Below, piece after piece: positions 24,846 to 33,352 of a stretch of DNA of 33,635 nucleotides. This DNA comes from Peptacetobacter sp. Lineage in GTDB: Bacteria; Bacillota; Clostridia; Peptostreptococcales; Peptostreptococcaceae. The position numbers were made by a program, and so were the translations under genes. The notes below the pieces were generated by a model. That model saw only the letters and a list, made by a program, of their open reading frames with translations. It did not search any database and was not told the DNA's origin. The stretch covers positions 1 through 33,635 of the forward strand of contig NZ_JARIBH010000035.1 in NCBI RefSeq assembly GCF_029264495.1, read 5' to 3'. Position 1 is the first letter of the stretch, and each line of letters starts with the position of its first letter.

Positions 24846-25580
24846 ATGTCAGATATAAAAAAATATTCTATAAGTATAGCTATTTTATTTTTAATTTTAC
24901 TATTTTTTACAACATTAGTTGATATCCTTATAGTTGGTATGCCTAGAATAATAATAACAATAAATATATTAATATTTATTATAATAGCATCAATATTATT
25001 ATTTTCAGCAACTATAACTAGATTTATAATATGTGATAAGAAAGTTAATAAAAATTTAATGAAATTTAATTTTATGATAGCTAAAACAATTTATCCTATA
25101 GTTGTTTCTATATCAGAATTATTAAAAATGTCAAAAAGTAGTATTAGAAGGATATTTATAAAATTAAATAATAGCTATGTAAAAGCAAATAAATATAATT
25201 TAACTGGAGAAAAAATATTAATATTGCTTCCTCATTGTTTACAATTTCATAATTGTAAATTTAGAGTAACATCTACAATAGACAATTGTGCTAGATGTGG
25301 ACTTTGTAATATCTCAGATTTAGCTAAATTGGGAGAAAAAGAAAATGTTCATGTATTTATAGCTACAGGGGGAACACTAGCTAGAAAAGTTATAATAGAA
25401 ACAAGGCCAAAAGCTGTAATAGCTGTAGCTTGTGAAAGAGATTTAACAGAAGGTATAATAGATGTTAAAGGAATTCCAGTCTTAGGTGTATATAATGAAA
25501 GACCTAACGGACCTTGTTTTGACACAAGAGTAAGTGTAGAAAAAGTAAAAGAGGCAATAGATTTTTTCAAAGGGGAATAG
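24846..25580 (+). CDS. DUF116 family membrane protein, cysteine-rich
   Basis: A family of unknown function, common in clostridia, often beside fmt. The 244 residues have two N-terminal transmembrane segments (about 9-31 and 36-57), then a soluble domain with LLPHCLQFHNCKF, NCARCGLCN (CxxCxxC), FIATGGTLARK, AVACERDL and YNERPNGPCFDTR. The six or so conserved cysteines could hold a metal or iron-sulfur centre, which is inference. The in-frame GTG at 24837 lies in the AGGTGG site; the ATG at 24846, five bases after it, is preferred. The next gene begins 12 bases downstream. Confidence 0.85.
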   Translation: MSDIKKYSISIAILFLILLFFTTLVDILIVGMPRIIITINILIFIIIASILLFSATITRFIICDKKVNKNLMKFNFMIAKTIYPIVVSISELLKMSKSSIRRIFIKLNNSYVKANKYNLTGEKILILLPHCLQFHNCKFRVTSTIDNCARCGLCNISDLAKLGEKENVHVFIATGGTLARKVIIETRPKAVIAVACERDLTEGIIDVKGIPVLGVYNERPNGPCFDTRVSVEKVKEAIDFFKGE

Positions 25581-25592
25581 GAAGGTGATTTT

Positions 25593-26294
25593 ATGCCATA
25601 TTATGGCTTTGGATTTTATGATCCGACAATGATTATAATAATACCAGCTATATTATTTACAATGTATGCTCAGTTTAAAGTATCTTCAACAACGAATAGA
25701 TTTTTTAGAATAAAATCTGCAAGTGGATATAATGGGCAAGAAACAGCGGCAAGAATACTGGCAGCAAATGGTATAAGAGATGTAAGAATAGAGCCGATAA
25801 GAGGAACTTTAACAGATCATTATGACCCAAGAAATAAAGTTCTTAGATTATCAGAAGAAGTATATTATGGAACATCTGTAACATCAGTATCAGTTGCTGC
25901 ACATGAATGTGGCCATGCACTACAACATGCTTATGGATATGCACCTCTATCAATAAGGGGAGCAATTGTTCCAATTGTAAACTTTGCTTCTAGTTTATCA
26001 TGGATACTTATATTTGTAGGATTATTATTTACAAGAAGCAGTACTCTATTACAATTAGGAATACTAATGTTTTCAGCTACTGTAGTATTCCAACTTATAA
26101 CATTACCAGTTGAATTTAATGCATCAAAAAGGGCATTAGTTCAATTAGAGGATTTAGGAATAGTAGATAATGCAGAAGCAAGAGATAGTAGAAAAGTACT
26201 TTCAGCAGCAGCAATGACATATGTTGCAGCTGCGATGACAGCTATATTACAGTTATTAAGACTATTATTGATAGCATCAAATAGAGATGATTAA
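25593..26294 (+). CDS. Zinc metallopeptidase, YugP-like (Zn_peptidase_2)
   Basis: A membrane-bound metallopeptidase family with no known substrate. The 233 residues start with a membrane segment (about 12-27), then DPRNKVLRLSEEVYYG, the HExxH motif HECGH (104-108), two further membrane segments (about 123-147 and 150-172) and LPVEFNASKRA, whose Glu174 is the likely third zinc ligand. A C-terminal hydrophobic stretch (about 210-228) closes the protein. GAAGGTG lies seven bases before the ATG. It is the last gene of the def-fmt unit and is followed by a strong terminator. Confidence 0.9.
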   Translation: MPYYGFGFYDPTMIIIIPAILFTMYAQFKVSSTTNRFFRIKSASGYNGQETAARILAANGIRDVRIEPIRGTLTDHYDPRNKVLRLSEEVYYGTSVTSVSVAAHECGHALQHAYGYAPLSIRGAIVPIVNFASSLSWILIFVGLLFTRSSTLLQLGILMFSATVVFQLITLPVEFNASKRALVQLEDLGIVDNAEARDSRKVLSAAAMTYVAAAMTAILQLLRLLLIASNRDD

Positions 26295-26326
26295 TAAATT
26301 TAGAAATACAAAATAAAAAATAATTT

Positions 26327-26366
26327 AAAAAGAGAGATACTTTTATAAAATTTCTCTCTTTTTTTA
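26327..26366 (+). terminator. Terminator of the def-fmt-DUF116-protease unit
   Basis: AAAAAGAGAGA (26327-26337) pairs with TCTCTCTTTTT (26353-26363) across a 15-base loop, within a long T tract. Confidence 0.85.
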
Positions 26367-26376
26367 TTTTTTAGTG

Positions 26377-26382
26377 TATAAT
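26377..26382 (+). promoter_or_regulatory. Candidate -10 element of the rsmB unit
   Basis: TATAAT at 26377-26382 lies about 50 bases before the rsmB ATG and just after a terminator, where a promoter is expected. The -35 region falls in the terminator T tract and does not match consensus. Confidence 0.3.
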
Positions 26383-26434
26383 TAAATTAGATTATTGTGC
26401 GAGAAATTAAATAAAAATTAAGAGAGGTTATTTT

Positions 26435-27757
26435 ATGAATGCAAGAGAAGCAGCATTTAAAATTCTTTGTGATATAGAAATAGATAAAAACTATTCTAAT
26501 ATGGCAATAAATAAAATTTTTAAAAATAATGAAATAAATGATAAAGACAAAGGACTAGCGACAGAAATTGTATATGGAGTTATAGAAAATAAAAAATATC
26601 TAGACTTTATAATAAATAAACTTTCTAAAATAAAAGTAAAAAAAATGTCTAGTTATGTAAAAATTATACTAAGAATGGGAACATATCAAATACTATTTTT
26701 AGATAATATAGAAAATTATGCAGCTGTAAATGAAACAGTAAAGTTAGCTAATAAGTATGATAAAAAATCTAGAGGATTTGTAAATGCTATTTTAAGAAAT
26801 GAAATTAGACAAGAAAGAACTATAAAATATATAGATATAGAAGATCCAATAAGAAGATTGGCTGTAAAATATTCTTATCAGCAATGGATTATAGAAGATT
26901 GGGTCGATAAATTTGGAATGGAATTTACAGAAGAACTTTTAGAAGCAGGAAATGAAAGACCTAATTTGTATTTAAGAACGAATACTTTAAAAATAGATAG
27001 AGAAACTCTTTTAAAAGAGTTTGAAAAAGAGGGTATAAAAGCCAATAAAGCTATGTTACCTGAAGGAATAATGGTTGAAAAATTTAAGGGAATAGAAAAC
27101 TCTAGACTTTATAAAGAGGGGTATTTTACTATACAAGATATAAGTTCTATGTTGGTTGCAAAAGTAATGAATCCAAAAGAAAATGATATGGTTTTAGATG
27201 TATGTAGTGCTCCAGGTGGTAAAAGTACACATATGGCAGAACTTATGAAAAATACTGGAAAAGTTGTATCAAGAGATGTATTCGAACATAAAATAAAAGT
27301 AATAAAAGCAGCATCAAAGAGACTTGGAATAAATAATATAGAGGCTGAAGAATTTGATGCAACTAAATTGGATAAGGAAAGTATAGAAAAATTTGACTGC
27401 GTATTAGCAGATGTACCATGTTCTGGATTTGGTATAATAAAAAGAAAGCCAGAAATAAAATATAAAAGTAAAGAAGAATTAAAAGATTTACCTGAAATTC
27501 AAGCTAAAATACTTGAAAATGCATCTAAGTATGTTAAAATAGGTGGAACTTTAGTTTATTCAACATGTACTGTTCAAGATTGTGAAAACATAGATATAGT
27601 AAATGAATTTTTAGAAAAAAATTCAAATTATAAATTAGTTCCTATAGAAGGAGTAAATGTAGACCCAGATGAGCAAGAAAGAGGATATTTAAAAATATAT
27701 CCACACATACATGGAATAGATGGATTCTTTATTGCAAAAATGAAGAGAGTAAAATAG
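26435..27757 (+). CDS. rsmB: 16S rRNA (cytosine-967-C5) methyltransferase
   Basis: Methylates C967 (E. coli numbering) of 16S rRNA using S-adenosylmethionine. The 440 residues combine an N-terminal NusB-like RNA-binding domain (about 1-140, beginning NAREAAFKILCDIE) and a methyltransferase domain. SAM motif I is DVCSAPGGKS (255-264), motif IV is ADVPCSGFG with Cys329, and YSTCTVQ holds the nucleophile Cys378. GAGAGG lies nine bases before the ATG. It is followed after 16 bases by rlmN, the start of the usual rsmB-rlmN-PP2C-prkC order. Confidence 0.95.
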   Translation: MNAREAAFKILCDIEIDKNYSNMAINKIFKNNEINDKDKGLATEIVYGVIENKKYLDFIINKLSKIKVKKMSSYVKIILRMGTYQILFLDNIENYAAVNETVKLANKYDKKSRGFVNAILRNEIRQERTIKYIDIEDPIRRLAVKYSYQQWIIEDWVDKFGMEFTEELLEAGNERPNLYLRTNTLKIDRETLLKEFEKEGIKANKAMLPEGIMVEKFKGIENSRLYKEGYFTIQDISSMLVAKVMNPKENDMVLDVCSAPGGKSTHMAELMKNTGKVVSRDVFEHKIKVIKAASKRLGINNIEAEEFDATKLDKESIEKFDCVLADVPCSGFGIIKRKPEIKYKSKEELKDLPEIQAKILENASKYVKIGGTLVYSTCTVQDCENIDIVNEFLEKNSNYKLVPIEGVNVDPDEQERGYLKIYPHIHGIDGFFIAKMKRVK

Positions 27758-27773
27758 CAAAAGAGGTAGTATT

Positions 27774-28802
27774 ATGATAGAAAAAAAAGCTTTGAAAAAT
27801 TTTACAGAAGCTGAAATGAAAGAATTTATGAAAGAAATTGGAGAAAAAGCTTTTAGAGCAACTCAAGTTTATTCATGGATTTATAAAGGTGCAAAGAGTT
27901 TTGATGATATGAATAATATTCCTAAATCTCTTAGAGCAAAATTAGAAGAAGTTTCATATATTGGGAATATAGATATAGAATTAAAATTAGAATCAAAAGA
28001 TGGAAAAACAAAAAAATATTTATTTTTATTAAATGATGGAAATATAATAGAAACTGTTATGATGGATTATGACAGCAGAGTAACTGTTTGTGTATCCAAC
28101 CAAGTAGGATGTAGAATGGGATGTAGGTTCTGTGCATCTACAATGGACGGATTAGTTAGAAATCTTGAACCTTGGGAAATTTTGGATCAAATAATGAAAA
28201 TACAAGAAGATACTGGAAAAAGAGTATCAAACTTAGTATTGATGGGAAGTGGAGAGCCACTTGATAATTACGAAAATACAAAACAATTCTTAAAAATTGT
28301 AAATGATGAAAATGGACTAAATATAGGATATAGACACATAACTCTTTCTACATGTGGAATAGTTCCTAAAATTTATGAATTAGCAGATATGGAAATTCCC
28401 ATTAATTTGGCGATATCTCTTCATTCACCATATGATGATAAGAGGGCTGAAATAATGCCGGTTGCAAATAAGTATAGTATAAAGGAAATATTAGAGGCAT
28501 GTAGATACTATATTAAAAAGACTAATAGAAGAGTTACATTTGAATATTCCTTAATAAAAGGAGTAAATGACAGTAAAAAAGAAGCAGAGGCATTATCAAA
28601 ATTATTAAAAGGAATGCTTTGTCATGTAAATCTTATACCTATAAATGAGGTTGATGAAAGAGATTTTAAAAAACCAGATAAGGCATTTATATATAAATTT
28701 AGAGATTATCTTGAAGAAAGAAATATTCCAGCTACAGTTAGGATATCTATGGGTTCTGACATAAGTGGAGCTTGTGGGCAATTAAGAAGAAAACATAAAT
28801 AA
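27774..28802 (+). CDS. rlmN: Dual-specificity RNA methyltransferase RlmN
   Basis: A radical-SAM enzyme that methylates C2 of A2503 in 23S rRNA and A37 in some tRNAs. The 342 residues show an N-terminal helical domain (ALKNFTEAEMKEFMKEIGEK, FRATQVYSWIY), the cluster motif Cys113-x3-Cys117-x2-Cys120 (GCRMGCRFCAST), NLVLMGSGEPLDN, LAISLHSPYD, and the C-terminal SGACGQL with methyl-carrying Cys334. AGAGGTAG precedes the ATG. No Cfr-like change is evident; the context is housekeeping. Confidence 0.96.
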   Translation: MIEKKALKNFTEAEMKEFMKEIGEKAFRATQVYSWIYKGAKSFDDMNNIPKSLRAKLEEVSYIGNIDIELKLESKDGKTKKYLFLLNDGNIIETVMMDYDSRVTVCVSNQVGCRMGCRFCASTMDGLVRNLEPWEILDQIMKIQEDTGKRVSNLVLMGSGEPLDNYENTKQFLKIVNDENGLNIGYRHITLSTCGIVPKIYELADMEIPINLAISLHSPYDDKRAEIMPVANKYSIKEILEACRYYIKKTNRRVTFEYSLIKGVNDSKKEAEALSKLLKGMLCHVNLIPINEVDERDFKKPDKAFIYKFRDYLEERNIPATVRISMGSDISGACGQLRRKHK

Positions 28803-28821
28803 TCTAAAAGGGAGGGATTTT

Positions 28822-29568
28822 ATGGAGTTTTATTTTGCCTCTGATGTAGGGTTAGTTAGAGAAAACAATGAAGATTATTGTAAATGTGAAATAATAGACT
28901 TAGAAAATGAAGAAATAGGTCTATTTGCAATAGCTGACGGCATGGGAGGTTATAAAAAAGGAGAGGTAGCTAGTAAAATGGCGGCCGAAAATATAATACT
29001 CTTTCTCAAAGAAAATTTGCTTCAAACAAATAAAATTAAGATAGAATATATAGACGATATACTTAAACAAGCGTATAATAATGTGAATAGCTTAATATAT
29101 GAAAAAGCTTCAGAAGATAATTCTTTTTTGGGAATGGGGACAACTCTTACAACTGCTATATTATATAAAAATCATTTGTATATAGCCAATGTAGGTGATA
29201 GTAGAGGATATACCTTTGATAATGACAATGGACTTAAAAGAATAACTAAAGACCATTCATACGTTGAAGAATTAATCGAAAAAAAAGCAATTACAGAAAA
29301 AGAAGCTATGACACACCCTAATAGAAGTATTATAACTAGAGCTATAGGACCAGATCCTTTTGTTATAGTAGATATATTTAAACAAAATATTGAAAAAAGT
29401 GGTATAATACTTTTAGCAACAGATGGACTTACAGGTTGTGTTGCTGATGAAGAAATAGAAAAAATAATAAAAGATAATGAAGATTTTGAAGATATAAGCA
29501 ATGAATTAATTAATACAGCTAATGATGCTGGAAATGATAATGTTTCTGTAATACTAGTTAGAGTTTAG
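28822..29568 (+). CDS. prpC: PP2C-family Ser/Thr protein phosphatase (PrpC/Stp type)
   Basis: A metal-dependent phosphatase that removes phosphate from targets of the PrkC kinase and from the kinase itself. The 248 residues carry all PP2C signatures: DVGLVRENNEDY, AIADGMGGYKKGEVAS, GMGTTLTTA, NVGDSRGY, TKDHSYVEEL, HPNRSIITRAIG, LLATDGLTG and GNDNVSVILV. The aspartates in the DGMGG, DGLTG and DN motifs are the metal ligands. GGGAGGG precedes the ATG. The kinase gene follows after 18 bases. Confidence 0.95.
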   Translation: MEFYFASDVGLVRENNEDYCKCEIIDLENEEIGLFAIADGMGGYKKGEVASKMAAENIILFLKENLLQTNKIKIEYIDDILKQAYNNVNSLIYEKASEDNSFLGMGTTLTTAILYKNHLYIANVGDSRGYTFDNDNGLKRITKDHSYVEELIEKKAITEKEAMTHPNRSIITRAIGPDPFVIVDIFKQNIEKSGIILLATDGLTGCVADEEIEKIIKDNEDFEDISNELINTANDAGNDNVSVILVRV

Positions 29569-29586
29569 TTGGGACGGTGATATAAC

Positions 29587-31404
29587 GTGGGAGATACAAT
29601 TTTAGGAAATAGATATAAGATAGAGAAAAAAATTGGTGAAGGCGGAATGGCTTATGTTTATGAAGCAAAAGATAAGCTTTTAAACAGAGTAGTAGCTGTT
29701 AAAGTTTTAAGACCTGAATTTGTAGATGATCAAGAATTTTTAAAGAAATTTAAGAGAGAAGCTGAAGCAGTTGCAAGTCTTTCACATCCAAATATAGTAA
29801 ATGTTTATGATGTAGGTGAAGATGGCAAAGTTCATTACATTGTAATGGAATATGTAAATGGAAAAAATTTAAAAGAAATAATACAAGAAGAAGGAACTCT
29901 TGATGAGTATACGGCTCTTGATATAAGTAAACAAATAGCAATGGCATTAAGCTGTGCACATAAAAGAGGGATTATACATAGAGATATAAAACCACATAAT
30001 ATACTTATATCAAATGAAGGTAGAAATATAGCAAAAGTTGCAGATTTTGGTATTGCAAAAGCAGTATCAAATTCAACAATGACAAATATCGGTGGAGTAA
30101 TAGGGTCAGTACATTATTTTTCTCCAGAACAAGCCAAAGGAAAATTTGTTACAAATAATGCAGATTTATATTCATTGGGTATTGTTTTATATGAAATGCT
30201 TACTGGAAAAGTTCCATTTAGAGGAGATACGCCAGTTTCAATTGCACTTCAGCATATAAATGATGATATAGAATTTACAGAAGAGGAAAAAATAAGAATA
30301 CCTCAAAGTGTTAGAACTATAATAAAAAAACTTACAGAGAAAAATACTGCAGATAGATATCAAACCGCAGAAGAAGTAATAGAAGACATAGAGTATATAG
30401 AAAAAAATATAGATTTAGATTTTATAAAAGAATATGATGATTTTGCAACAAGACATATAGACGAAAGAAATTTAAATTCTGTAGCAAAACCTAAAATAGT
30501 ACCAGCTGCTATAGCAGATATAGATGGAGATGATGCTGGATACTATGATGATGAGGAATATGATGACGATGATTATTATGATGAGGAAGACGAAGAAGAT
30601 TATATTCCTAAAAAAAGAAGAAAAAAGAAAAAGAAAAAAGTGATTCAAGAAGAAACACCAAAAACTAGAAAAAAATTAAAGATAGCAGCAGTGATATTAT
30701 CACTAATACTTTTAGCTCAAGTAGGAGTATTCTTTAAACTATTTGGTTCAAGTATTTTTGGAAGTAAAGATGCTATAATAGCGCCAAATGTTGAAGGAAT
30801 GCAAGTAACACAAGCAGAAACAACTGTAGAAGATATGGGATTAAATTTAAAAATAGTTAGTTATGAATATAGTTATTCAGCAGCTGAAAATGAAATAATT
30901 TCACAAGATCCAGATGCAGGTACAGAATTAAAAGAAGGAGATACTATTACAGTAGTTGTAAGTAAAGGAAATAACAATAAAGAAGAACCTAATGTAGTAG
31001 GTATGACACTTAGTCAAGCTCAAGGAATGATACAAGCAAAAGGATTTGCTGTAGGTAAAATAACATATGAGTACAGTTCTGCATATAAAGAAGGAACTGT
31101 ATTAGCTCAAAGTAATTCTGGTGGAAAAATCTCTTTAGTTGTAAGTAAGGGAGAAGATAAAGAGAATAAACCGACATTACCAAATGAAGATAATAATAAT
31201 ACAAATAATAACAATAATAATGGAAATACAGGTAATGATAATACTGGTGGAGGATCATCAGGAGGCGGAAGCAATAACTCTGGTGGAGGATCATCAGGAG
31301 GTGGAAGCGATAACTCTGGTGGAGAATCATCAGGAGGTGGAAGCGATAATTCTGGTGGAGGATCATCAGGAGGTGGCGAATCTAGTGGAGGAGCTACAGA
31401 ATAA
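29587..31404 (+). CDS. prkC: PASTA-domain Ser/Thr protein kinase with repetitive GGGS tail
   Basis: A transmembrane Hanks-type kinase that senses wall fragments or lipid II and controls growth, division and dormancy. The 605 residues begin at a GTG (29587) after GGGACGGTGA. Kinase domain (about 10-272): GEGGMAYVYEA, VAVKV with Lys39, HRDIKPHN with Asp133, DFG (153-155), and activation-loop Thr164/Thr166. Juxtamembrane: acid-Tyr block 311-338 (19 D/E, 5 Y), then ten basic residues (342-351). One TM helix lies at about 366-386. Outside: two PASTA domains (about 398-461 and 465-522; three or more are common), then a Asn-rich run (536-547) and four 12-residue Gly/Ser repeats (551-598). The following gene is not rsgA, the usual neighbour. 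Confidence 0.95.
   Translation: MGDTILGNRYKIEKKIGEGGMAYVYEAKDKLLNRVVAVKVLRPEFVDDQEFLKKFKREAEAVASLSHPNIVNVYDVGEDGKVHYIVMEYVNGKNLKEIIQEEGTLDEYTALDISKQIAMALSCAHKRGIIHRDIKPHNILISNEGRNIAKVADFGIAKAVSNSTMTNIGGVIGSVHYFSPEQAKGKFVTNNADLYSLGIVLYEMLTGKVPFRGDTPVSIALQHINDDIEFTEEEKIRIPQSVRTIIKKLTEKNTADRYQTAEEVIEDIEYIEKNIDLDFIKEYDDFATRHIDERNLNSVAKPKIVPAAIADIDGDDAGYYDDEEYDDDDYYDEEDEEDYIPKKRRKKKKKKVIQEETPKTRKKLKIAAVILSLILLAQVGVFFKLFGSSIFGSKDAIIAPNVEGMQVTQAETTVEDMGLNLKIVSYEYSYSAAENEIISQDPDAGTELKEGDTITVVVSKGNNNKEEPNVVGMTLSQAQGMIQAKGFAVGKITYEYSSAYKEGTVLAQSNSGGKISLVVSKGEDKENKPTLPNEDNNNTNNNNNNGNTGNDNTGGGSSGGGSNNSGGGSSGGGSDNSGGESSGGGSDNSGGGSSGGGESSGGATE
31237..31380 (+). repeat. Four tandem 36-bp repeats in the prkC 3' end
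   Basis: In-frame units at 31237-31272, 31273-31308, 31309-31344 and 31345-31380 each encode a 12-residue unit close to DNSGGGSSGGGS. Units differ by few bases (GGC/GGT, GGA/GAA, AAC/AAT). The repeats are much richer in G than the flanks and could change number by slippage without loss of frame. Confidence 0.9.
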
Positions 31405-31418
31405 AAAATATGAAAATT

Positions 31419-31452
31419 AAAAGTATCCTCTTTTAAAGAGGATACTTTTTTT
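31419..31452 (+). terminator. Terminator after prkC
   Basis: AAGTATCCTCTT (31421-31432) pairs with AAGAGGATACTT (31436-31447) around a three-base loop, followed by seven T. It closes the rsmB-prkC unit; the next gene begins 22 bases after the stem. Confidence 0.9.
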
Positions 31453-31468
31453 ATTAAAGGAGAAAAAT

Positions 31469-32200
31469 ATGAAAAAAACAGTAGTAGTAACAGGTGCATC
31501 TAGAGGAATAGGAAAGGAAATAGCAAGAGAATTTGCAATAAATGACTATAATGTCTTAGCTAATTATAATAATTCAGAAAAAGAAGCTAAAGAATTAGAA
31601 AAAGAACTTTTAGAAAAAGGATGTAGTATAAAAATATTCAAAGCAGATGTATCGAAAAGTGAAGAAGCAAATAAAATGATAGATTTTTGTTTAAAAGAAT
31701 TTGGTAATATTGATGTTTTAGTAAATAATGCTGGAATAAGTCAAGATAAATTGTTCACAGATATAACAGATGAAGAGTGGGATAAAATGATGTCTGTAAA
31801 TGTAAAAAGTGTATTTAATTGTTCAAGAAAAGCATTACAGCATATGATATGGGAAAAAAATGGTTGTATTATAAATATAACATCTATGTGGGGAGAAACA
31901 GGTGCATCTTGTGAAGTACACTACTCAACATCAAAAGCTGCTATAATAGGAATGACAAAAGCTTTAGCAAAAGAAGTTGGTCCGTCTAATATAAGAGTAA
32001 ATGCAGTATCACCAGGTGTAATAATGACAGATATGTGTTCATACTATGGAGAAGAAACATTAAATGAATTAAAAGAAGAAACACCTCTTATGAAATTAGG
32101 CAAGGTAGAAGATATAGCCGAAACAGTATACTTCTTAGCTGAAAAAGGTGGATTTATAACAGGTCAAATAATAGGTGTAAATGGAGGAATGGTAATTTAA
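31469..32200 (+). CDS. SDR-family reductase, probable EF-P 5-aminopentanone reductase (YmfI-like)
   Basis: Classical SDR of 243 residues, of the FabG/YmfI type. Seen: the cofactor loop TGASRGIG (8-15), ANYNNSE after strand two (NADPH-like), NNAGIS (86-91), Asn111, Ser139 (NITSMWG), Tyr152 and Lys156 (YSTSK), and a C-terminal SPGVIMTDM and ITGQIIGVNGGMVI. The closest remembered family is the YmfI-type enzyme that reduces 5-aminopentanone-modified elongation factor P, because of the SQDKLFTDITDEEW and WGETGASCEVHYST segments. FabG (3-oxoacyl-ACP reductase) is the alternative. No fatty-acid synthesis gene is nearby. AAGGAG precedes the ATG. A promoter is not evident, so readthrough from prkC is possible. 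Confidence 0.75.
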   Translation: MKKTVVVTGASRGIGKEIAREFAINDYNVLANYNNSEKEAKELEKELLEKGCSIKIFKADVSKSEEANKMIDFCLKEFGNIDVLVNNAGISQDKLFTDITDEEWDKMMSVNVKSVFNCSRKALQHMIWEKNGCIINITSMWGETGASCEVHYSTSKAAIIGMTKALAKEVGPSNIRVNAVSPGVIMTDMCSYYGEETLNELKEETPLMKLGKVEDIAETVYFLAEKGGFITGQIIGVNGGMVI

Positions 32201-32255
32201 AGTTATTTTAAATTTATTATAATACTAATAATAAAAAACACTTTAATTAAATCAC

Positions 32256-32284
32256 TTGTAAAAATATTATAGTATTGTTATAAT
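32256..32284 (+). promoter_or_regulatory. Promoter of proline iminopeptidase
   Basis: TTGTAA (32256-32261) and TATAAT (32279-32284) are spaced by 17 bases, about 75 bases before the start codon. Confidence 0.65.
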
Positions 32285-32360
32285 ATAGTCAAATGATTAA
32301 AAAAATATAAAATATAGTTAAAAAAAGAAATATTTTATATAATTGTAAGGAGTGAATACA

Positions 32361-33245
32361 ATGAAAATAGTAGAAGGATATATGCCTTTTAAAGAGTACA
32401 AAACATATTATCGTATAGTAGGAGAAGCAAATCCTAAAAAAGCTCCACTAGTGTTACTTCATGGTGGACCAGGGTCAACACATAATTATTTTGAAGTTCT
32501 TGATAAGATGGCTGAACTTGATGATAGACAGATAATAATGTATGATCAATTAGGTTGTGGAGAATCATTTGTAGAAAATAGACCTGACTTATGGAATAAA
32601 GAAGTTTGGATAGAAGAGTTAATGGAATTAAGAAAACATTTAGGACTTGATGAAATTCATTTACTAGGTCAATCTTGGGGTGGAATGCAGACTCTTGAAT
32701 ATATATGTAACTATAAACCAGAAGGTATAAAAAGTATAATATTATCTAGTACACTTCCAGCATCATGGATGTGGGGATTAGAACGGAAAAGATTAATATC
32801 ATTCCTTCCAGAAGAAATGCAAGAAGCAATAGATTATGCAACTAAAAATAATGATTATTCTTCACCAGAATACCAAGCAGCAGAAGCAGAATATATGCTT
32901 CGTCATGCAGCTGGAAAATATGGAGAAAATGATCCAGAATGCTTAACAAGACCAGTTAAAAAAGGTGCTGAAGCCTATGTAGTAGGTTGGGGACCAAATG
33001 AATTTACTCCTCTTGGAACATTAAAAACTTATGATGTTACAGAACAATTAAAAGATATAAAAGAACCAGCATTAGTTATATCAGGAGGAAATGATTTATG
33101 TACTCCATATATAGCAAAATATATGTATGATAGAATACCTAATTCTCAATGGGAATTATTTAGAGATTGTCGCCACATGTGTTTTGTTGAAGATAATGAA
33201 AAATATATAAATCTTCTAATAGATTGGTTAAATAAAAACGACTAA
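32361..33245 (+). CDS. pip: Proline iminopeptidase (alpha/beta-hydrolase, S33)
   Basis: Releases N-terminal proline from peptides. The 294 residues show the oxyanion motif HGGPGSTHNYF (34-44), YDQLGCGESF, nucleophile elbow GQSWGGMQ with Ser105, catalytic Asp245 (SGGNDLCTPY) and His272 (CRHMCF). The cap domain (about 135-215) includes the paired acids that bind the substrate amino group in this family. GTG at 32352 is in frame but lies in the SD; AAGGAGTG then ATG at 32361 is better. Single gene with its own promoter and terminator. Together with the M24 peptidase it points to peptide and proline use. Confidence 0.93.
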   Translation: MKIVEGYMPFKEYKTYYRIVGEANPKKAPLVLLHGGPGSTHNYFEVLDKMAELDDRQIIMYDQLGCGESFVENRPDLWNKEVWIEELMELRKHLGLDEIHLLGQSWGGMQTLEYICNYKPEGIKSIILSSTLPASWMWGLERKRLISFLPEEMQEAIDYATKNNDYSSPEYQAAEAEYMLRHAAGKYGENDPECLTRPVKKGAEAYVVGWGPNEFTPLGTLKTYDVTEQLKDIKEPALVISGGNDLCTPYIAKYMYDRIPNSQWELFRDCRHMCFVEDNEKYINLLIDWLNKND

Positions 33246-33266
33246 TAAAAAATACTTAATAAATAT

Positions 33267-33305
33267 AAAAGGACTCTATTAATAAATTTGATAGAGTCCT
33301 TTTTA
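33267..33305. terminator. Bidirectional terminator after pip
   Basis: AAAAGGACTCTAT (33267-33279) pairs perfectly with ATAGAGTCCTTTT (33291-33303) across an 11-base loop. T runs lie on both strands, and the flanking genes converge. Confidence 0.88.
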
Positions 33306-33352
33306 ATTTATTGCAATCTAAAAAATAAAATCTCATAATAAGTTCAAGTTTA

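Noticed and set aside
31237-31380. Regular 36-bp repeats suggesting a CRISPR array
   Set aside because: Units are directly adjacent with no spacers and stay in the prkC reading frame.
31107-31499. Minus-strand proline-rich ORF opposite the prkC tail
   Set aside because: It is the antisense reading of the GGGS repeats; the composition is forced by the repeat, and no start signal fits.
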